Positions 27,452-36,169 of a stretch of 64,000 nt of DNA are shown here, one piece after another. Below the pieces are notes generated by a model that was not told the origin of the DNA, searched no databases, and saw only the letters and a list, made by a program, of their open reading frames with translations. Within the stretch, counting starts at the first letter, position 1. Every line of letters starts with the position of its first letter. Position numbers and translations under genes: made by a program. The stretch is from Pseudomonas sp. GM74 (GTDB taxonomy: Bacteria; Pseudomonadota; Gammaproteobacteria; Pseudomonadales; Pseudomonadaceae): positions 1-64,000 of the forward strand of contig NZ_AKJG01000004.1 of the NCBI RefSeq assembly GCF_000282455.1. Reading direction: 5' to 3'.

Positions 27452-27486
27452 AAAAAAGGCGATCCTCTCGGATCGCCTTTTTTATT
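27452..27486. terminator. Bidirectional terminator between dolP and sspB
   Basis: The stem AAAGGCGATCC / GGATCGCCTTT with a TCTC loop has an A-run before and a T-run after, so it can end transcription of dolP (plus) and sspB (minus). The sspB stop codon overlaps its end. Confidence 0.9.
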
Positions 27487-27898
27487 ACTTCACCACTTTC
27501 AGACTGGGGCGACCGCTTGGACGCGGCGGCTCACTGTCGGGTGGCGGAAGATCGTCATCCGGTTCGATCTCGTCGTCCTCGCCCATCGGCGATTCCAGAT
27601 CGAACACCATGCCCTGGCCATTCTCCCGGGCGTAGATACCCAGGATCGAAGCAATTGGCACGTACAAGGTGTGCGGCACGCCACCAAAGCGCCCCTCGAA
27701 ACTGACCGCTTCGTTATCCATGTGCAAGTGACGCACGGCTTGCGGCGATACGTTCAGGACGATCTGTCCGTCACTGGCAAACCCCTGAGGCACCTGCACC
27801 GACGGGTACTCGGAATTGACCAGCATGTGCGGGGTGCAATCGTTGTCCACAATCCACTCATAGAGCGCGCGGACCAGATAAGGTCGACTGGAGTTCAT
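27485..27898 (-). CDS. sspB: ClpXP protease specificity-enhancing factor
   Basis: A 137-residue adaptor that binds ssrA-tagged peptides from stalled ribosomes and delivers them to ClpXP. The N-terminal core RPYLVRALYEWIVDNDCTPH and the following VNSEYPSVQVPQGF, LNVSPQAVRHL and FEGRFGGVPHTLYVP segments define the family. The tail is acidic and Pro-rich and ends in the conserved ClpX-binding peptide RPSLKVVK. It follows sspA by 16 bp in one transcription unit. Confidence 0.97.
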   Translation of the reverse strand: MNSSRPYLVRALYEWIVDNDCTPHMLVNSEYPSVQVPQGFASDGQIVLNVSPQAVRHLHMDNEAVSFEGRFGGVPHTLYVPIASILGIYARENGQGMVFDLESPMGEDDEIEPDDDLPPPDSEPPRPSGRPSLKVVK

Positions 27899-27914
27899 AA
27901 CGGCTCCTTAAGCC

Positions 27915-28532
27915 TTAGCGCATGTCGCGTTCGACACCAGACAGACTCGCCTGGAAAGCCTCACGCGCAAACTGGCGCTCCATATAATCAAGCAGCGGCT
28001 TGGCCGGCCGCGGCAGTTCTATACCCAGAATCGGCAATCGCCAGAGTATTGGCAATAGGCAGCAATCCACCAGACTTTGTTCCTCACTGAGGAAAAACGG
28101 TTTGTCGGCAAACAGTGGCGACACACCCGTCAGGCTTTCGCGCAACTCTTTTCGAGCCACGGCACGGGCTGCTTCCTTGGTCCGCGAATCCAGAATCAGG
28201 TCCACCAGACCACACCAGTCGCGCTGAATGCGGTGCATCAGCAGACGACTGTTGGCACGCGCCACGGGATAAACCGGCAGTAGCGGCGGGTGCGGGTAAC
28301 GCTCATCCAGATATTCCATCACCACAGTCGACTCCCACAACGCCAGGTCGCGATCGACCAGGGTGGGCAGACTGCCATAAGGGTTCACTTCAATCAGTTT
28401 AGGTGGCTGACGACCAGCCTCCACGTAAATGATCTCGGCGCTGACACCCTTCTCTGCCAGTACGATGCGCACTCGGTGGGAATAGTGGTCGGCGGGGTCG
28501 GAGTAACAGGCCAACCGATTGGTCACGCCCAT
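27915..28532 (-). CDS. sspA: Stringent starvation protein A (GST-fold RNA polymerase partner)
   Basis: A 205-residue protein with the glutathione-S-transferase fold that binds RNA polymerase and affects stationary-phase, acid-stress and virulence transcription. The N-terminal thioredoxin-like part contains [13 protein letters not shown] and [14 protein letters not shown] ... [18 protein letters not shown]. The helical C-terminal part follows. It lies downstream of petC, separated by a 150-bp gap with a large nested inverted repeat, and upstream of sspB. Confidence 0.96.
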   Translation of the reverse strand: MGVTNRLACYSDPADHYSHRVRIVLAEKGVSAEIIYVEAGRQPPKLIEVNPYGSLPTLVDRDLALWESTVVMEYLDERYPHPPLLPVYPVARANSRLLMHRIQRDWCGLVDLILDSRTKEAARAVARKELRESLTGVSPLFADKPFFLSEEQSLVDCCLLPILWRLPILGIELPRPAKPLLDYMERQFAREAFQASLSGVERDMR

Positions 28533-28577
28533 GGCGATCCTCCTCGCTTGTAGAAATTATCGAAAGCTCAAAAACGA

Positions 28578-28653
28578 GCGCGCCCAGAGGGCGCCTCCCG
28601 TAACGACTGGATCACCAGTTTCGCTACATCTTCAGAGGCGCCCTTGGGCGCGC
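28578..28653. repeat. Nested inverted repeat between petC and sspA
   Basis: Outer arms GCGCGCCCAGAGGGCGCCTC (28578-28597) and its near-perfect inverse (28635-28653, one base shorter) enclose a 37-bp segment that itself holds ACTGG ATCA CCAGT (28606-28619). The element folds as a GC-rich stem topped by a small hairpin. There is no T-run after it on either strand. It could be an mRNA processing or stability element that sets sspAB levels relative to petABC. Confidence 0.8.
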
Positions 28654-28682
28654 GCGATTAACAGCAATAGCTTGAAGCTTTA

Positions 28683-29465
28683 TCAGTGCACGTCTTTCCA
28701 GTATTCGCGCTTGAGCAGGTAAGCGAAGACGAAGAAGAACGCCAGGTACAACAATACGTACGTACCGATGCGCTGATGTTGCAGCTTAACCGGGTTAGCC
28801 GAGTAAGCCAGGAAGGTTACCAGATTCTTGACCTTCTCATCGAACTGCTCTGCAGTCAGGGCACCGCTTTTCGGCACGATGGTCAACTGATCGCACGCTT
28901 CATGAGTCAGCGCCGTACCGGTCAGAGGATCATATTGCTTCTTGCCGTCTTCGACGATCTGAACCTGCTTGCAACCAACCACCTGGCGACCTTGCAGGCC
29001 GGCCAGGACGTTAGGCATGCCCACGTTCGGGAAGACCTTGTTGTTCACGCCCCATGGACGCGCAGGATCTTCGTAGAACGACCTCAGGTAACCGTAGAGC
29101 CAGTCGGTGCCGCGAACGCGGGCAACCAGGGTCAGGTCCGGCGGCGCTGCGCCAAACCAGGCCTTGGCGTCCGCCGGCTGCATGCCGATGCTCATGTGGT
29201 CGCCGATCTTGGCCCCTGTGAACACCAGCTTCTCCAGCATCAATTCATGGGGAATGCCCAGGTCGTCGGCAACACGCTCATAGCGCTGGAACTTGGCACT
29301 GTGGCAACCCATGCAGTAGTTGGCGAACGTACGCGCGCCGTCCTGCATGGCTGCTTTATCGGAAACGTCGATGTCGACTTTTTCCAGCTCGGGGCCACCG
29401 TGCTCAGCTGCGAAAGCGAACACTGGCAATGCAGCAAGCATCAATACAGCAAATAGTTTTTTCAT
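28683..29465 (-). CDS. petC: Ubiquinol-cytochrome c reductase, cytochrome c1
   Basis: A 260-residue periplasm-facing heme subunit of the bc1 complex that passes electrons from the Rieske protein to soluble cytochrome c. It has a signal peptide (MKKLFAVLMLAALPVFAFA), the heme motif CMGCH at 51-55, NVGMPNVL as the likely axial-Met segment and a C-terminal anchor (about 235-255). The start at 29465 overlaps the petB stop by 1 bp; the longer frame upstream is petB sequence. Last gene of petABC. Confidence 0.96.
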   Translation of the reverse strand: MKKLFAVLMLAALPVFAFAAEHGGPELEKVDIDVSDKAAMQDGARTFANYCMGCHSAKFQRYERVADDLGIPHELMLEKLVFTGAKIGDHMSIGMQPADAKAWFGAAPPDLTLVARVRGTDWLYGYLRSFYEDPARPWGVNNKVFPNVGMPNVLAGLQGRQVVGCKQVQIVEDGKKQYDPLTGTALTHEACDQLTIVPKSGALTAEQFDEKVKNLVTFLAYSANPVKLQHQRIGTYVLLYLAFFFVFAYLLKREYWKDVH

Positions 29466-30676
29466 CAGCCAGTCACCCTTTCCGGAACCGGTTTGGTCTT
29501 CTCGAGCCTGGTGTAGAACGGCATCAGAATGAAGTAGGCGAAGTACAGGAAGGTACATACCTGCGACAGCAACGTACGCTCCGGGGTTGGAGCCAATACG
29601 CCCAGCACGCCCAGGATCACGAACGAGATGCAGAACACCCAGAGCCAGATTTTGCTCAGCCAGCCCTTGTAGCGCATCGACTTGACCGGGCTACGGTCCA
29701 GCCACGGCAGGACGAACAGCACAGCGATGGCCGCGCCCATGGCGATCACGCCCAGGAGCTTGTCCGGAATCGCACGCAAGATGGCGTAGAACGGGGTGAA
29801 GTACCAGACCGGAGCGATGTGCTCTGGAGTCTTGAAGGCGTTCGCCACTTCAAAGTTCGGCTTCTCGAGGAAGTAGCCGCCCATTTCCGGGAAGAAGAAC
29901 ACGATCGAGCAGAAGATGAACAGGAACACCACCACGCCGACGATATCTTTCACGGTGTAGTAAGGGTGGAAGGCAATGCCATCCAGCGGTATGCCGTTTT
30001 CGTCCTTGTGCTTCTTGATGTCCACGCCGTCCGGGTTGTTCGAGCCGACTTCGTGCAAGGCCAGGATGTGCAGCACCACCAGACCCAGGATAACGATCGG
30101 CAGGGCAACCACGTGCAAGGCGAAGAAGCGGTTCAGGGTAATACCGGAAATCAGGTAGTCACCACGAATCCACTGGGTCAGGTCATTGCCGATGACCGGG
30201 ATCGCACCGAACAGCGAGATGATCACCTGGGCACCCCAGTAGGACATCTGCCCCCACGGCAGCAGGTAGCCCATGAAGGCTTCGGCCATCAGTGCCAGGT
30301 AGATCAGCATGCCGAAGACCCACACCAGCTCACGCGGTTTCTGGTACGAACCGTAGAGCAGGCCACGGAACATGTGCAGATAGACCACGATGAAGAACGC
30401 CGAAGCGCCGGTGGAGTGCAGCAGACGCAGGATCGAGCCGTACTCGACGTCGCGCATGATGTATTCGACGGAGGCGAACGCCTCTTCCGCCGACGGGTTG
30501 TAGCTCATGGTCAGCCAGACACCGGTAACGATCTGGTTGACCAGAACGAGCAGCGCCAGGGAGCCAAAGAAATAGAAGAAGTTGAAGTTCTTCGGAGCGT
30601 AATACTTGCTGAGATGGTCCTCCCACATCTTGGTGGCGGGAAAGCGCGCATCAACCCAATCCATGAACTTGCTCAT
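29465..30676 (-). CDS. petB: Ubiquinol-cytochrome c reductase, cytochrome b
   Basis: A 403-residue inner-membrane subunit with eight or nine helices that carries both b hemes and the quinol-oxidising and quinone-reducing sites. Heme-ligand histidines sit in the second and fourth helices (LRLLHSTGASAFF, VYLHMFRGL, FFALHVVALP, LGLVVLHILALHEV). The Qo motif reads PVWYFTPFYAILR, so it is PVWY rather than the mitochondrial PEWY. ATG at 30676 is chosen because it overlaps the petA stop (TGATG); a GTG one codon upstream is possible. Confidence 0.96.
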   Translation of the reverse strand: MSKFMDWVDARFPATKMWEDHLSKYYAPKNFNFFYFFGSLALLVLVNQIVTGVWLTMSYNPSAEEAFASVEYIMRDVEYGSILRLLHSTGASAFFIVVYLHMFRGLLYGSYQKPRELVWVFGMLIYLALMAEAFMGYLLPWGQMSYWGAQVIISLFGAIPVIGNDLTQWIRGDYLISGITLNRFFALHVVALPIVILGLVVLHILALHEVGSNNPDGVDIKKHKDENGIPLDGIAFHPYYTVKDIVGVVVFLFIFCSIVFFFPEMGGYFLEKPNFEVANAFKTPEHIAPVWYFTPFYAILRAIPDKLLGVIAMGAAIAVLFVLPWLDRSPVKSMRYKGWLSKIWLWVFCISFVILGVLGVLAPTPERTLLSQVCTFLYFAYFILMPFYTRLEKTKPVPERVTG

Positions 30677-31269
30677 CACGCTTTCTCCGTATCGACGCCA
30701 ATGATAATGATTTCATCGGTCTCATAGGAATGCGGGGGTACTGGCAGGTTCAAAGGCGCAGGCTGCGACTTGTAGACGCGACCAGCCAGATCGTAGTGGG
30801 AACCGTGGCAAGGGCAGAAATAGCCGCCTACCCAGTCTTTACCCAGATCCGCAGGTGCCACTTCGGGACGGAAGGTCGGCGAGCAACCCAGGTGCGTGCA
30901 GATACCGATCAGCAGCAGGACCTCGGGTTTGATCGAACGGATTTCCGGATCAACGTAAGTCGGTTGTGTCGAGTTCTTGGAGGTCGGGTCAGCGAGCTGG
31001 CCCTCGATCTTCTTCAGATTCCCCAGGATTTCCTGTGTACGGCGGACGATGAACACCGGCTGGCCGCGCCACTCAGCAATCATCTGCTGGCCTGGCTCGA
31101 TCTTGCTGACATTCACTTTCACCGGTGCACCTGCGGCTTTCGCCTTGGCACTGGGAAACCATGACCCCACGAACGGGACCGCAGCCCCCACCGCTCCTGC
31201 AGCACCCACCACGGATGTGGCTGCTACCAAGAAGCGACGCCGGCCTGCATTCACGCCGTCATTGCTCAT
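30676..31269 (-). CDS. petA: Ubiquinol-cytochrome c reductase Rieske iron-sulfur subunit
   Basis: A 197-residue [2Fe-2S] protein anchored in the inner membrane. The N-terminus has a Tat-type signal (GRRRFLVAATS) that stays as the anchor, as is usual for Rieske proteins. Cluster ligands are visible as CTHLGC (Cys124, His126, disulfide Cys129) and CPCHGSH (Cys152, His155, disulfide Cys154). First gene of petABC. The 268-bp gap upstream holds the rpsI terminator and an AT-rich stretch that probably contains the pet promoter. Confidence 0.97.
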   Translation of the reverse strand: MSNDGVNAGRRRFLVAATSVVGAAGAVGAAVPFVGSWFPSAKAKAAGAPVKVNVSKIEPGQQMIAEWRGQPVFIVRRTQEILGNLKKIEGQLADPTSKNSTQPTYVDPEIRSIKPEVLLLIGICTHLGCSPTFRPEVAPADLGKDWVGGYFCPCHGSHYDLAGRVYKSQPAPLNLPVPPHSYETDEIIIIGVDTEKA

Positions 31270-31479
31270 TCAGTCCTCTCCCATCAGCTTTGTGGCCTGT
31301 TAAATCAGGCATCTACTAAGTAAAACTATGTACTTATAAAAATTTTGCCGAATGGTAATGAAAAGCCCCAATTCTGACAAGGTAATTACCGGAGCCCAGC
31401 ACCCCCAAGCCTTGTAGTATAGGGCGTCTGCGGATGTGGCAAGTTGTCACAGCGCAATTCTTTGATAAATCGCAGACAT

Positions 31480-31522
31480 AAAAAAACGCCCAGCTCCGCG
31501 AGGAAACTGGGCGTTCTTTTTT
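31480..31522 (-). terminator. Terminator of rplM-rpsI
   Basis: AACGCCCAG pairs with CTGGGCGTT around a 13-base loop. On the minus strand a seven-T run follows, 15 bp after the rpsI stop. A-rich DNA on the other side would allow some activity in the reverse direction. Confidence 0.9.
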
Positions 31523-31537
31523 GAACGTGAAAGCGAA

Positions 31538-31930
31538 TTAACGCTTCGAGTACTGCGGACGCTTACGCGCTTTACGCAGACCGACTTTCTTACGTTCAAC
31601 TTCACGAGCATCGCGGGTTACGAAGCCGGCTTTACGCAGAGCGCTGCGCAGAGTCTCGTCGTAGTCCATCAATGCACGAGTGATGCCGTGGCGGATTGCG
31701 CCAGCCTGACCACTCACACCACCGCCGATCACGGTGACGTAGATGTCGAACTTCTCGACAGTCTCAGTCAATTCCAGCGGCTGACGAACTACCATGCGGG
31801 CAGTTTCGCGGCCGAAGAAATTATCCAGCGAACGGTTGTTGATGGAGATGTTACCAGTACCCGGACGCAGGAAAACGCGTGCGGTTGCGGTCTTGCGACG
31901 GCCAGTGCCGTAATTTTGAGTCGCCGACAT
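31538..31930 (-). CDS. rpsI: 30S ribosomal protein S9
   Basis: A 130-residue small-subunit protein whose C-terminal tail reaches the P-site tRNA. N-terminal [15 protein letters not shown] and [18 protein letters not shown] are conserved. The basic tail ends in RKRPQYSKR, the universally conserved S9 end. It is preceded by rplM with a 14-bp gap and followed by a strong terminator, forming the classical L13-S9 operon. Confidence 0.99.
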   Translation of the reverse strand: MSATQNYGTGRRKTATARVFLRPGTGNISINNRSLDNFFGRETARMVVRQPLELTETVEKFDIYVTVIGGGVSGQAGAIRHGITRALMDYDETLRSALRKAGFVTRDAREVERKKVGLRKARKRPQYSKR

Positions 31931-31944
31931 AATGTACTATTCCG

Positions 31945-32373
31945 TTAAAACTTCAGTTCTTGGGGCTGCTGAGCAGTATGTGGGTGTGCAGCGCCCGCAT
32001 AGACTTTCAGCTTACGGTACATGTCGCGACCCAGCGGGTTCTTAGGCAGCATGCCTTTGACCGCGGTCTCGATCACGCGCTCAGGGGCCTTGGCGATCAG
32101 CTTTTCAAAGTTGATCGACTTGATGCCGCCCGGGAAACCGGAGTGGGAGTAGTACATTTTGTCAGTGGTTTTAGCACCGGTAACACGGATCTGCTCAGCG
32201 TTGATTACGACGATGTAGTCGCCGGTGTCAACGTGAGGAGTGTACTCAGGCTTGTGCTTGCCACGCAGACGGCTCGCGATTTCGGTGGCCAGACGACCCA
32301 GGGTCTGACCAGCAGCGTCGACGACAAACCAGTCGCGCTTTACTGTTTCCGGTTTAGCAGTAAAAGTTTTCAT
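31945..32373 (-). CDS. rplM: 50S ribosomal protein L13
   Basis: A 142-residue large-subunit assembly protein. The sequence shows [44 protein letters not shown] and the C-terminal [20 protein letters not shown], all family hallmarks. It heads the rplM-rpsI operon, with a clear sigma70 promoter at 32415-32443. Confidence 0.99.
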   Translation of the reverse strand: MKTFTAKPETVKRDWFVVDAAGQTLGRLATEIASRLRGKHKPEYTPHVDTGDYIVVINAEQIRVTGAKTTDKMYYSHSGFPGGIKSINFEKLIAKAPERVIETAVKGMLPKNPLGRDMYRKLKVYAGAAHPHTAQQPQELKF

Positions 32374-32414
32374 TCTTTATAGCCTCAGGGGCCGCCCTGT
32401 AAATTAGACGGCGG

Positions 32415-32443
32415 ATCTTACTGAATAGTGCGTACTTTGACAA
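32415..32443 (-). promoter_or_regulatory. Predicted sigma70 promoter of rplM-rpsI
   Basis: On the minus strand TTGTCA (32443-32438) and TAAGAT (32420-32415) are 17 bp apart. The predicted leader to the rplM start is about 35 nt. Confidence 0.75.
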
Positions 32444-32618
32444 GTCAAAGGCAGCCGGATACAGACGCTTTCGGGGGCTCGGGTCGGCGCGTCCGTTCAA
32501 CGGCAAGATTCTTCGGCGGCGGCGCATCACTTCCACTGCAGAAAGAGGTGCGCAATTATGCAGATTGCGAAAAATAATTCAACCTGCTTTTATGATTGTT
32601 TTGCCCAAGGAGCACCCG

Positions 32619-33659
32619 ATGGACTATCGCCAGCTAGGCCGAACCAATCTGAACGTGAGTGCCCTCTGCCTCGGAACCATGACCTGGGGCGAGCAAAACA
32701 GCGAAGCAGACGCCTTCGCCCAGATTGAACGGGCCAAGAGCGCCGGGATCAACTTCATCGACACCGCCGAGATGTACCCGGTGCCGCCCAAGGCCGAAAC
32801 CTACGCCACCACCGAACGCTACATCGGCAATTACTTCAAACGCCGCGGCAACCGCGCCGACTGGATCCTGGCCAGCAAGATCGCCGGCCCCGGCAACACC
32901 ATCGACTACATTCGCGATAAAAACCTGCGCCACAACCGCCAGCACATCACCGAAGCGGTGGATGCCAGCCTCCAGCGCCTGCAGACCGATTACATCGACT
33001 TGTACCAACTGCACTGGCCGGAGCGCAGCACCAACTTTTTCGGACAACTGGGCTACAAGCACAAGATCGAAGCCAACCTGACCCCGCTGGAAGACACCCT
33101 CGAAGCGCTGGACGAGCAGGTGAAGGCCGGCAAGATCCGCCACATCGGCCTGTCCAACGAGACGCCGTGGGGCACCATGCGCTTCCTGGCGCTGGCCGAA
33201 GCCCGAGGCTGGCCGCGCGCCGTGTCGATCCAGAATCCGTACAACCTGCTCAACCGCAGCTTTGAAGTCGGCCTGGCGGAAATCGCCATCCGCGAGCAAT
33301 GCGGCCTGCTCGCCTATTCGCCGCTGGCGTTCGGTTTCCTGTCAGGCAAGTACGAAGGTGGTGCCCGCCCGCCAAAAGGTCGCTTGAGCCTCTACAGCCG
33401 CTTCAGCCGCTATTTCAACCCGCAGTCGGAAGCTGCCTGCAGCCGTTACGTGGCCCTGGCTCGCGAGCACGGCCTGGACCCGGCGCAAATGGCCCTGGCG
33501 TTCGTGACGCAGCAGCCGTTCGTGACCAGCAACATCATTGGCGCGACGACGATGGAGCAACTGGACAGCAACATCGCCAGTTTCGACTTGAAGTTGTCGG
33601 AAGAAGTGCTGGAGGGGATCGAGGCGATTCACAAGGATCACCCGAATCCTGCGCCTTGA
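32619..33659 (+). CDS. tas: Aldo/keto reductase, Tas family
   Basis: A 346-residue NADP(H)-dependent oxidoreductase of the aldo/keto reductase superfamily. The start at 32619 (MDYRQLGRTNL) follows AAGGAG at 32608-32613 and matches E. coli Tas in length. The catalytic tetrad is visible: FIDTAEMYP (Asp, Tyr), ASKIAG (Lys) and LYQLHWPE (His). The cofactor phosphate segment is FVTSNIIGATTMEQL near the C-terminus. The physiological substrate is unknown; E. coli tas was found as a suppressor of a tyrosine auxotroph. Monocistronic, closed by a REP pair. Confidence 0.92.
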   Translation: MDYRQLGRTNLNVSALCLGTMTWGEQNSEADAFAQIERAKSAGINFIDTAEMYPVPPKAETYATTERYIGNYFKRRGNRADWILASKIAGPGNTIDYIRDKNLRHNRQHITEAVDASLQRLQTDYIDLYQLHWPERSTNFFGQLGYKHKIEANLTPLEDTLEALDEQVKAGKIRHIGLSNETPWGTMRFLALAEARGWPRAVSIQNPYNLLNRSFEVGLAEIAIREQCGLLAYSPLAFGFLSGKYEGGARPPKGRLSLYSRFSRYFNPQSEAACSRYVALAREHGLDPAQMALAFVTQQPFVTSNIIGATTMEQLDSNIASFDLKLSEEVLEGIEAIHKDHPNPAP

Positions 33660-33673
33660 TCGACAGTTAAAAA

Positions 33674-33743
33674 GCCTTCGCGGGCAAGCCCGCTCCCACA
33701 GGTACTGCGTGATCCTTGTGGGAGCGGGCTTGCCCGCGAAGGC
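33674..33743. repeat. REPIN: perfect 27-bp inverted REP pair
   Basis: Arms 33674-33700 and 33717-33743 are perfectly inverted copies of the REP core (GCCTTCGCGGGCAAGCCCGC plus TCCCACA), with a 16-bp loop. The element fills the gap between the convergent tas and acyl-CoA dehydrogenase genes and could act as a bidirectional mRNA end. Confidence 0.92.
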
Positions 33744-33763
33744 GTCAGTCCTGCCATCCGGGA

Positions 33764-34900
33764 TCAAAGCGACCGCGCAATGATCTCCTTCATGATCTCG
33801 TTCGTCCCGGCATAAATCCGCTGCACCCGCGCATCCGCCCATGCCCGGGCGATCGGGTACTCCCACATGAACCCGTAACCACCGTGCAACTGCACACACT
33901 CGTCGAGCACCTTGCACTGCAGGTCGGTGCCCCAGTACTTGGCCATCGCCGCCGTCGGCACGTCGAGCTTGCCTTGCAGGTGCAGTTCCAGGCAGCGGTC
34001 GACGAAGACACGGCCGATCTGGATTTCCGTGGCCATCTCCGCCAGTTTGAACCGGGTATTCTGAAAGTCCGCGATCGACTTGCCGAACGCCTTGCGCTCG
34101 CGGGTGTAGTCCAGCGTCCATTGCAGCGCCGCTTCGGCCGAGGCCAGCCCGCCAACGGCCACCGTGAGGCGCTCCTGAGGCAATTCCTGCATCAGGTAGG
34201 CAAAGCCCATCCCGGCCTGGCCCAGCAGGTTTTCCTTGGGCACACGCACGTCCTGGAAGAACAGCTCCGAGGTGTCCTGGGCTTTCATCCCGACCTTCTC
34301 CAGGCGCTTGCCCTTGTCGAAGCCCGGCGTATTGGCTTCCACCAGAAACAGACTGGTGCCCTTCGCGCCGGCCTTCGGATCGGTCTTGGCGACGACGATC
34401 ACCAGATCGGCCAGGTAGCCGTTGGTGATGAAAGTCTTGGAGCCGTTGATCACATACTCATCGCCATCGAGCACGGCCGTAGTTTTCACTCCCTGCAGAT
34501 CGGAACCGGCGCCCGGTTCGGTCATGGCGATTGCGGTCACCATCTCGCCGGACACCAGTTTCGGCAGGTACTTCTGCTTCAGCGCCTCACTGCCGTAATG
34601 CAGGATGTACGGCGCCACGATGTCCGAGTGCAGGGAAAAACCGATGCCGGTAAGGCCCAGTCGCCCCACTTCTTCGATCACCACCGCGCTGTAGAGAAAG
34701 TCCGCCCCCAGGCCGCCGTACTCTTCCGGCAAGTGCGAGCAAAGCATCCCCGCCTCCCCTGCCTTGTTCCATAGTTTGCGGTCGATATAGCCTTGTTTTT
34801 CCCATTGCCCATGGAACGGCACCGCCTCTTTTTCGAGGAACGTCCGCACGCTGTCGCGGAAAAGCTCGTGCTCGGGACTGAACAGGGTTCTGGGGATCAT
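33764..34900 (-). CDS. Acyl-CoA dehydrogenase, long-chain (LCAD) type
   Basis: A 378-residue FAD enzyme that introduces the alpha,beta double bond in an acyl-CoA. The flavin and substrate segments AMTEPGAGSDLQGV, FITNGYLADL, RKAFGKSIADFQ and LHGGYGFMWEYP are present. The usual C-terminal catalytic Glu position reads IYAGTNEIM, with Ala364. Instead Glu243 in LPQERL matches the base used by long-chain and isovaleryl-CoA dehydrogenases. The chain-length preference is inferred from that. It is divergent from an AraC-type regulator at 35046, which probably controls it. Confidence 0.92.
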   Translation of the reverse strand: MIPRTLFSPEHELFRDSVRTFLEKEAVPFHGQWEKQGYIDRKLWNKAGEAGMLCSHLPEEYGGLGADFLYSAVVIEEVGRLGLTGIGFSLHSDIVAPYILHYGSEALKQKYLPKLVSGEMVTAIAMTEPGAGSDLQGVKTTAVLDGDEYVINGSKTFITNGYLADLVIVVAKTDPKAGAKGTSLFLVEANTPGFDKGKRLEKVGMKAQDTSELFFQDVRVPKENLLGQAGMGFAYLMQELPQERLTVAVGGLASAEAALQWTLDYTRERKAFGKSIADFQNTRFKLAEMATEIQIGRVFVDRCLELHLQGKLDVPTAAMAKYWGTDLQCKVLDECVQLHGGYGFMWEYPIARAWADARVQRIYAGTNEIMKEIIARSL

Positions 34901-35045
34901 GCGGCACCTTATCTTTGTTTTTAGAAGGAGTTGACCTCAAAGACTATGCCTCGCTTCCGATACAGGACACTGGACACATCCGACAAAAAATAAGACGATC
35001 CAGCCGTCTGGTGACCACTTCCCCCTATAAAAATAAAGTTGAATT

Positions 35046-36041
35046 ATGTCTAACCAAGCCTCCACGCCCCTGCGGCGCGTCAGCATCCTGGCCATCGACC
35101 GGGTTTTCGCTTCCACCCTCATGCAAGCCAAGGATTTCTTCCACCTCGCCAGCCTGCGCTACGGCAAACAGCTGGGCCAGGGCCTGACACCGGCGTTCGA
35201 AACCCGCCTGGTCAGCCCCGACGGCAAACCGGTCAACACCTTCAGTGACGTGATGATTCCGGTGGATGGCGGGCTGGAAAACGCCGACATCATCGTTCTT
35301 CCCGCGTTCTGGGACGATTTCGACAGCCTCTGCAAACGTTATCCGCAAGTCCTGCCCTGGTTGCGCCAGCAACATGCGCGCGGCGCCGTATTGTGCGGCG
35401 AGGCCACCGGTGTTTTCTGGCTGGCCGAAGCCGGGTTGCTCAATGGCAAGGAAGCGACCACCTACTGGCGCTTCTTCAATGCCTTCGCCGAACGCTTCCC
35501 CCAGGTCCAGCTCAATCAGGACAAGCACCTGACCGACGCCGACAACCTGTACTGCGCCGGAGGCACCACCTCGGCATGCGATTTGTACATTTACCTGATC
35601 GAGCGCTTCTGCGGCGCCAACGTGTCCCAGGCCGTAGCCCGGGACATCCTCTATGAAGTGCAGCGCAGCTACTCGCCAGGACGGATTGGATTCGGCGGGC
35701 AGAAGCTGCACCAGGACGTGATCATCCTGCAGATCCAGCACTGGCTCGAAGAACACTTCGCCGACAAGTTCCGTTTCGAAGACGTCGCCCGCGAACACGG
35801 CATGAGCATCCGCAACTTCATGCGCCGCTTCCAGACCGCCACCGGCGACAAGCCATTGCATTACCTGCAACGCCTGCGCATCGAAACCGCCAAGGGCTTG
35901 CTGTCCGCCAGCCGCAAGAGCATCAAGACCATCAGCTATGAAGTTGGCTATGACGATGCGAGCTTCTTCGCCCGGCTGTTCCGCCAGCACACGGAGTTGT
36001 CGCCGAACCAGTATCGGCAGCAGTTTCAGCAAGCTGCGTAG
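35046..36041 (+). CDS. GlxA-type AraC-family regulator (DJ-1/PfpI plus HTH)
   Basis: A 331-residue transcription regulator. Residues about 10-190 form a DJ-1/PfpI-like domain. At the nucleophile-elbow position it has ATGVFWLAEAGLL where many relatives have CTGAF, so a catalytic Cys is absent and the domain probably only senses a ligand. The C-terminal 100 residues hold two AraC helix-turn-helix motifs (FEDVAREHGMSIRNFMRRF and ISYEVGYDDASFFARLFRQ). It is divergent from the acyl-CoA dehydrogenase with a 145-bp shared promoter region, so that gene is the likely target. The ligand is unknown. Confidence 0.9.
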   Translation: MSNQASTPLRRVSILAIDRVFASTLMQAKDFFHLASLRYGKQLGQGLTPAFETRLVSPDGKPVNTFSDVMIPVDGGLENADIIVLPAFWDDFDSLCKRYPQVLPWLRQQHARGAVLCGEATGVFWLAEAGLLNGKEATTYWRFFNAFAERFPQVQLNQDKHLTDADNLYCAGGTTSACDLYIYLIERFCGANVSQAVARDILYEVQRSYSPGRIGFGGQKLHQDVIILQIQHWLEEHFADKFRFEDVAREHGMSIRNFMRRFQTATGDKPLHYLQRLRIETAKGLLSASRKSIKTISYEVGYDDASFFARLFRQHTELSPNQYRQQFQQAA

Positions 36042-36064
36042 ATCCAGGCCCAACACAAATCCAA

Positions 36065-36089
36065 TGTGGGAGCGGGCTTGCTCCCACAG
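36065..36089. repeat. Single REP palindrome
   Basis: TGTGGGAGC is inverted around GGGCTT-type spacer DNA, the common REP core. It lies in the convergent gap between the GlxA-type regulator and zapE. Confidence 0.75.
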
Positions 36090-36123
36090 GGATTGCGGTG
36101 AATTTGAGGTTTCCTCAGCGCAA

Positions 36124-36153
36124 AAAAAAGGGCCTGCATGTGCAGGCCCTTTT
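36124..36153 (-). terminator. Terminator after zapE
   Basis: A 13-bp perfect stem, AAAAGGGCCTGCA and its inverse around TG, begins 17 bp after the zapE stop. On the minus strand a run of eight T follows. It may also stop the convergent plus-strand transcript. Confidence 0.9.
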
Positions 36154-36169
36154 CATTTTCCGAATTATC

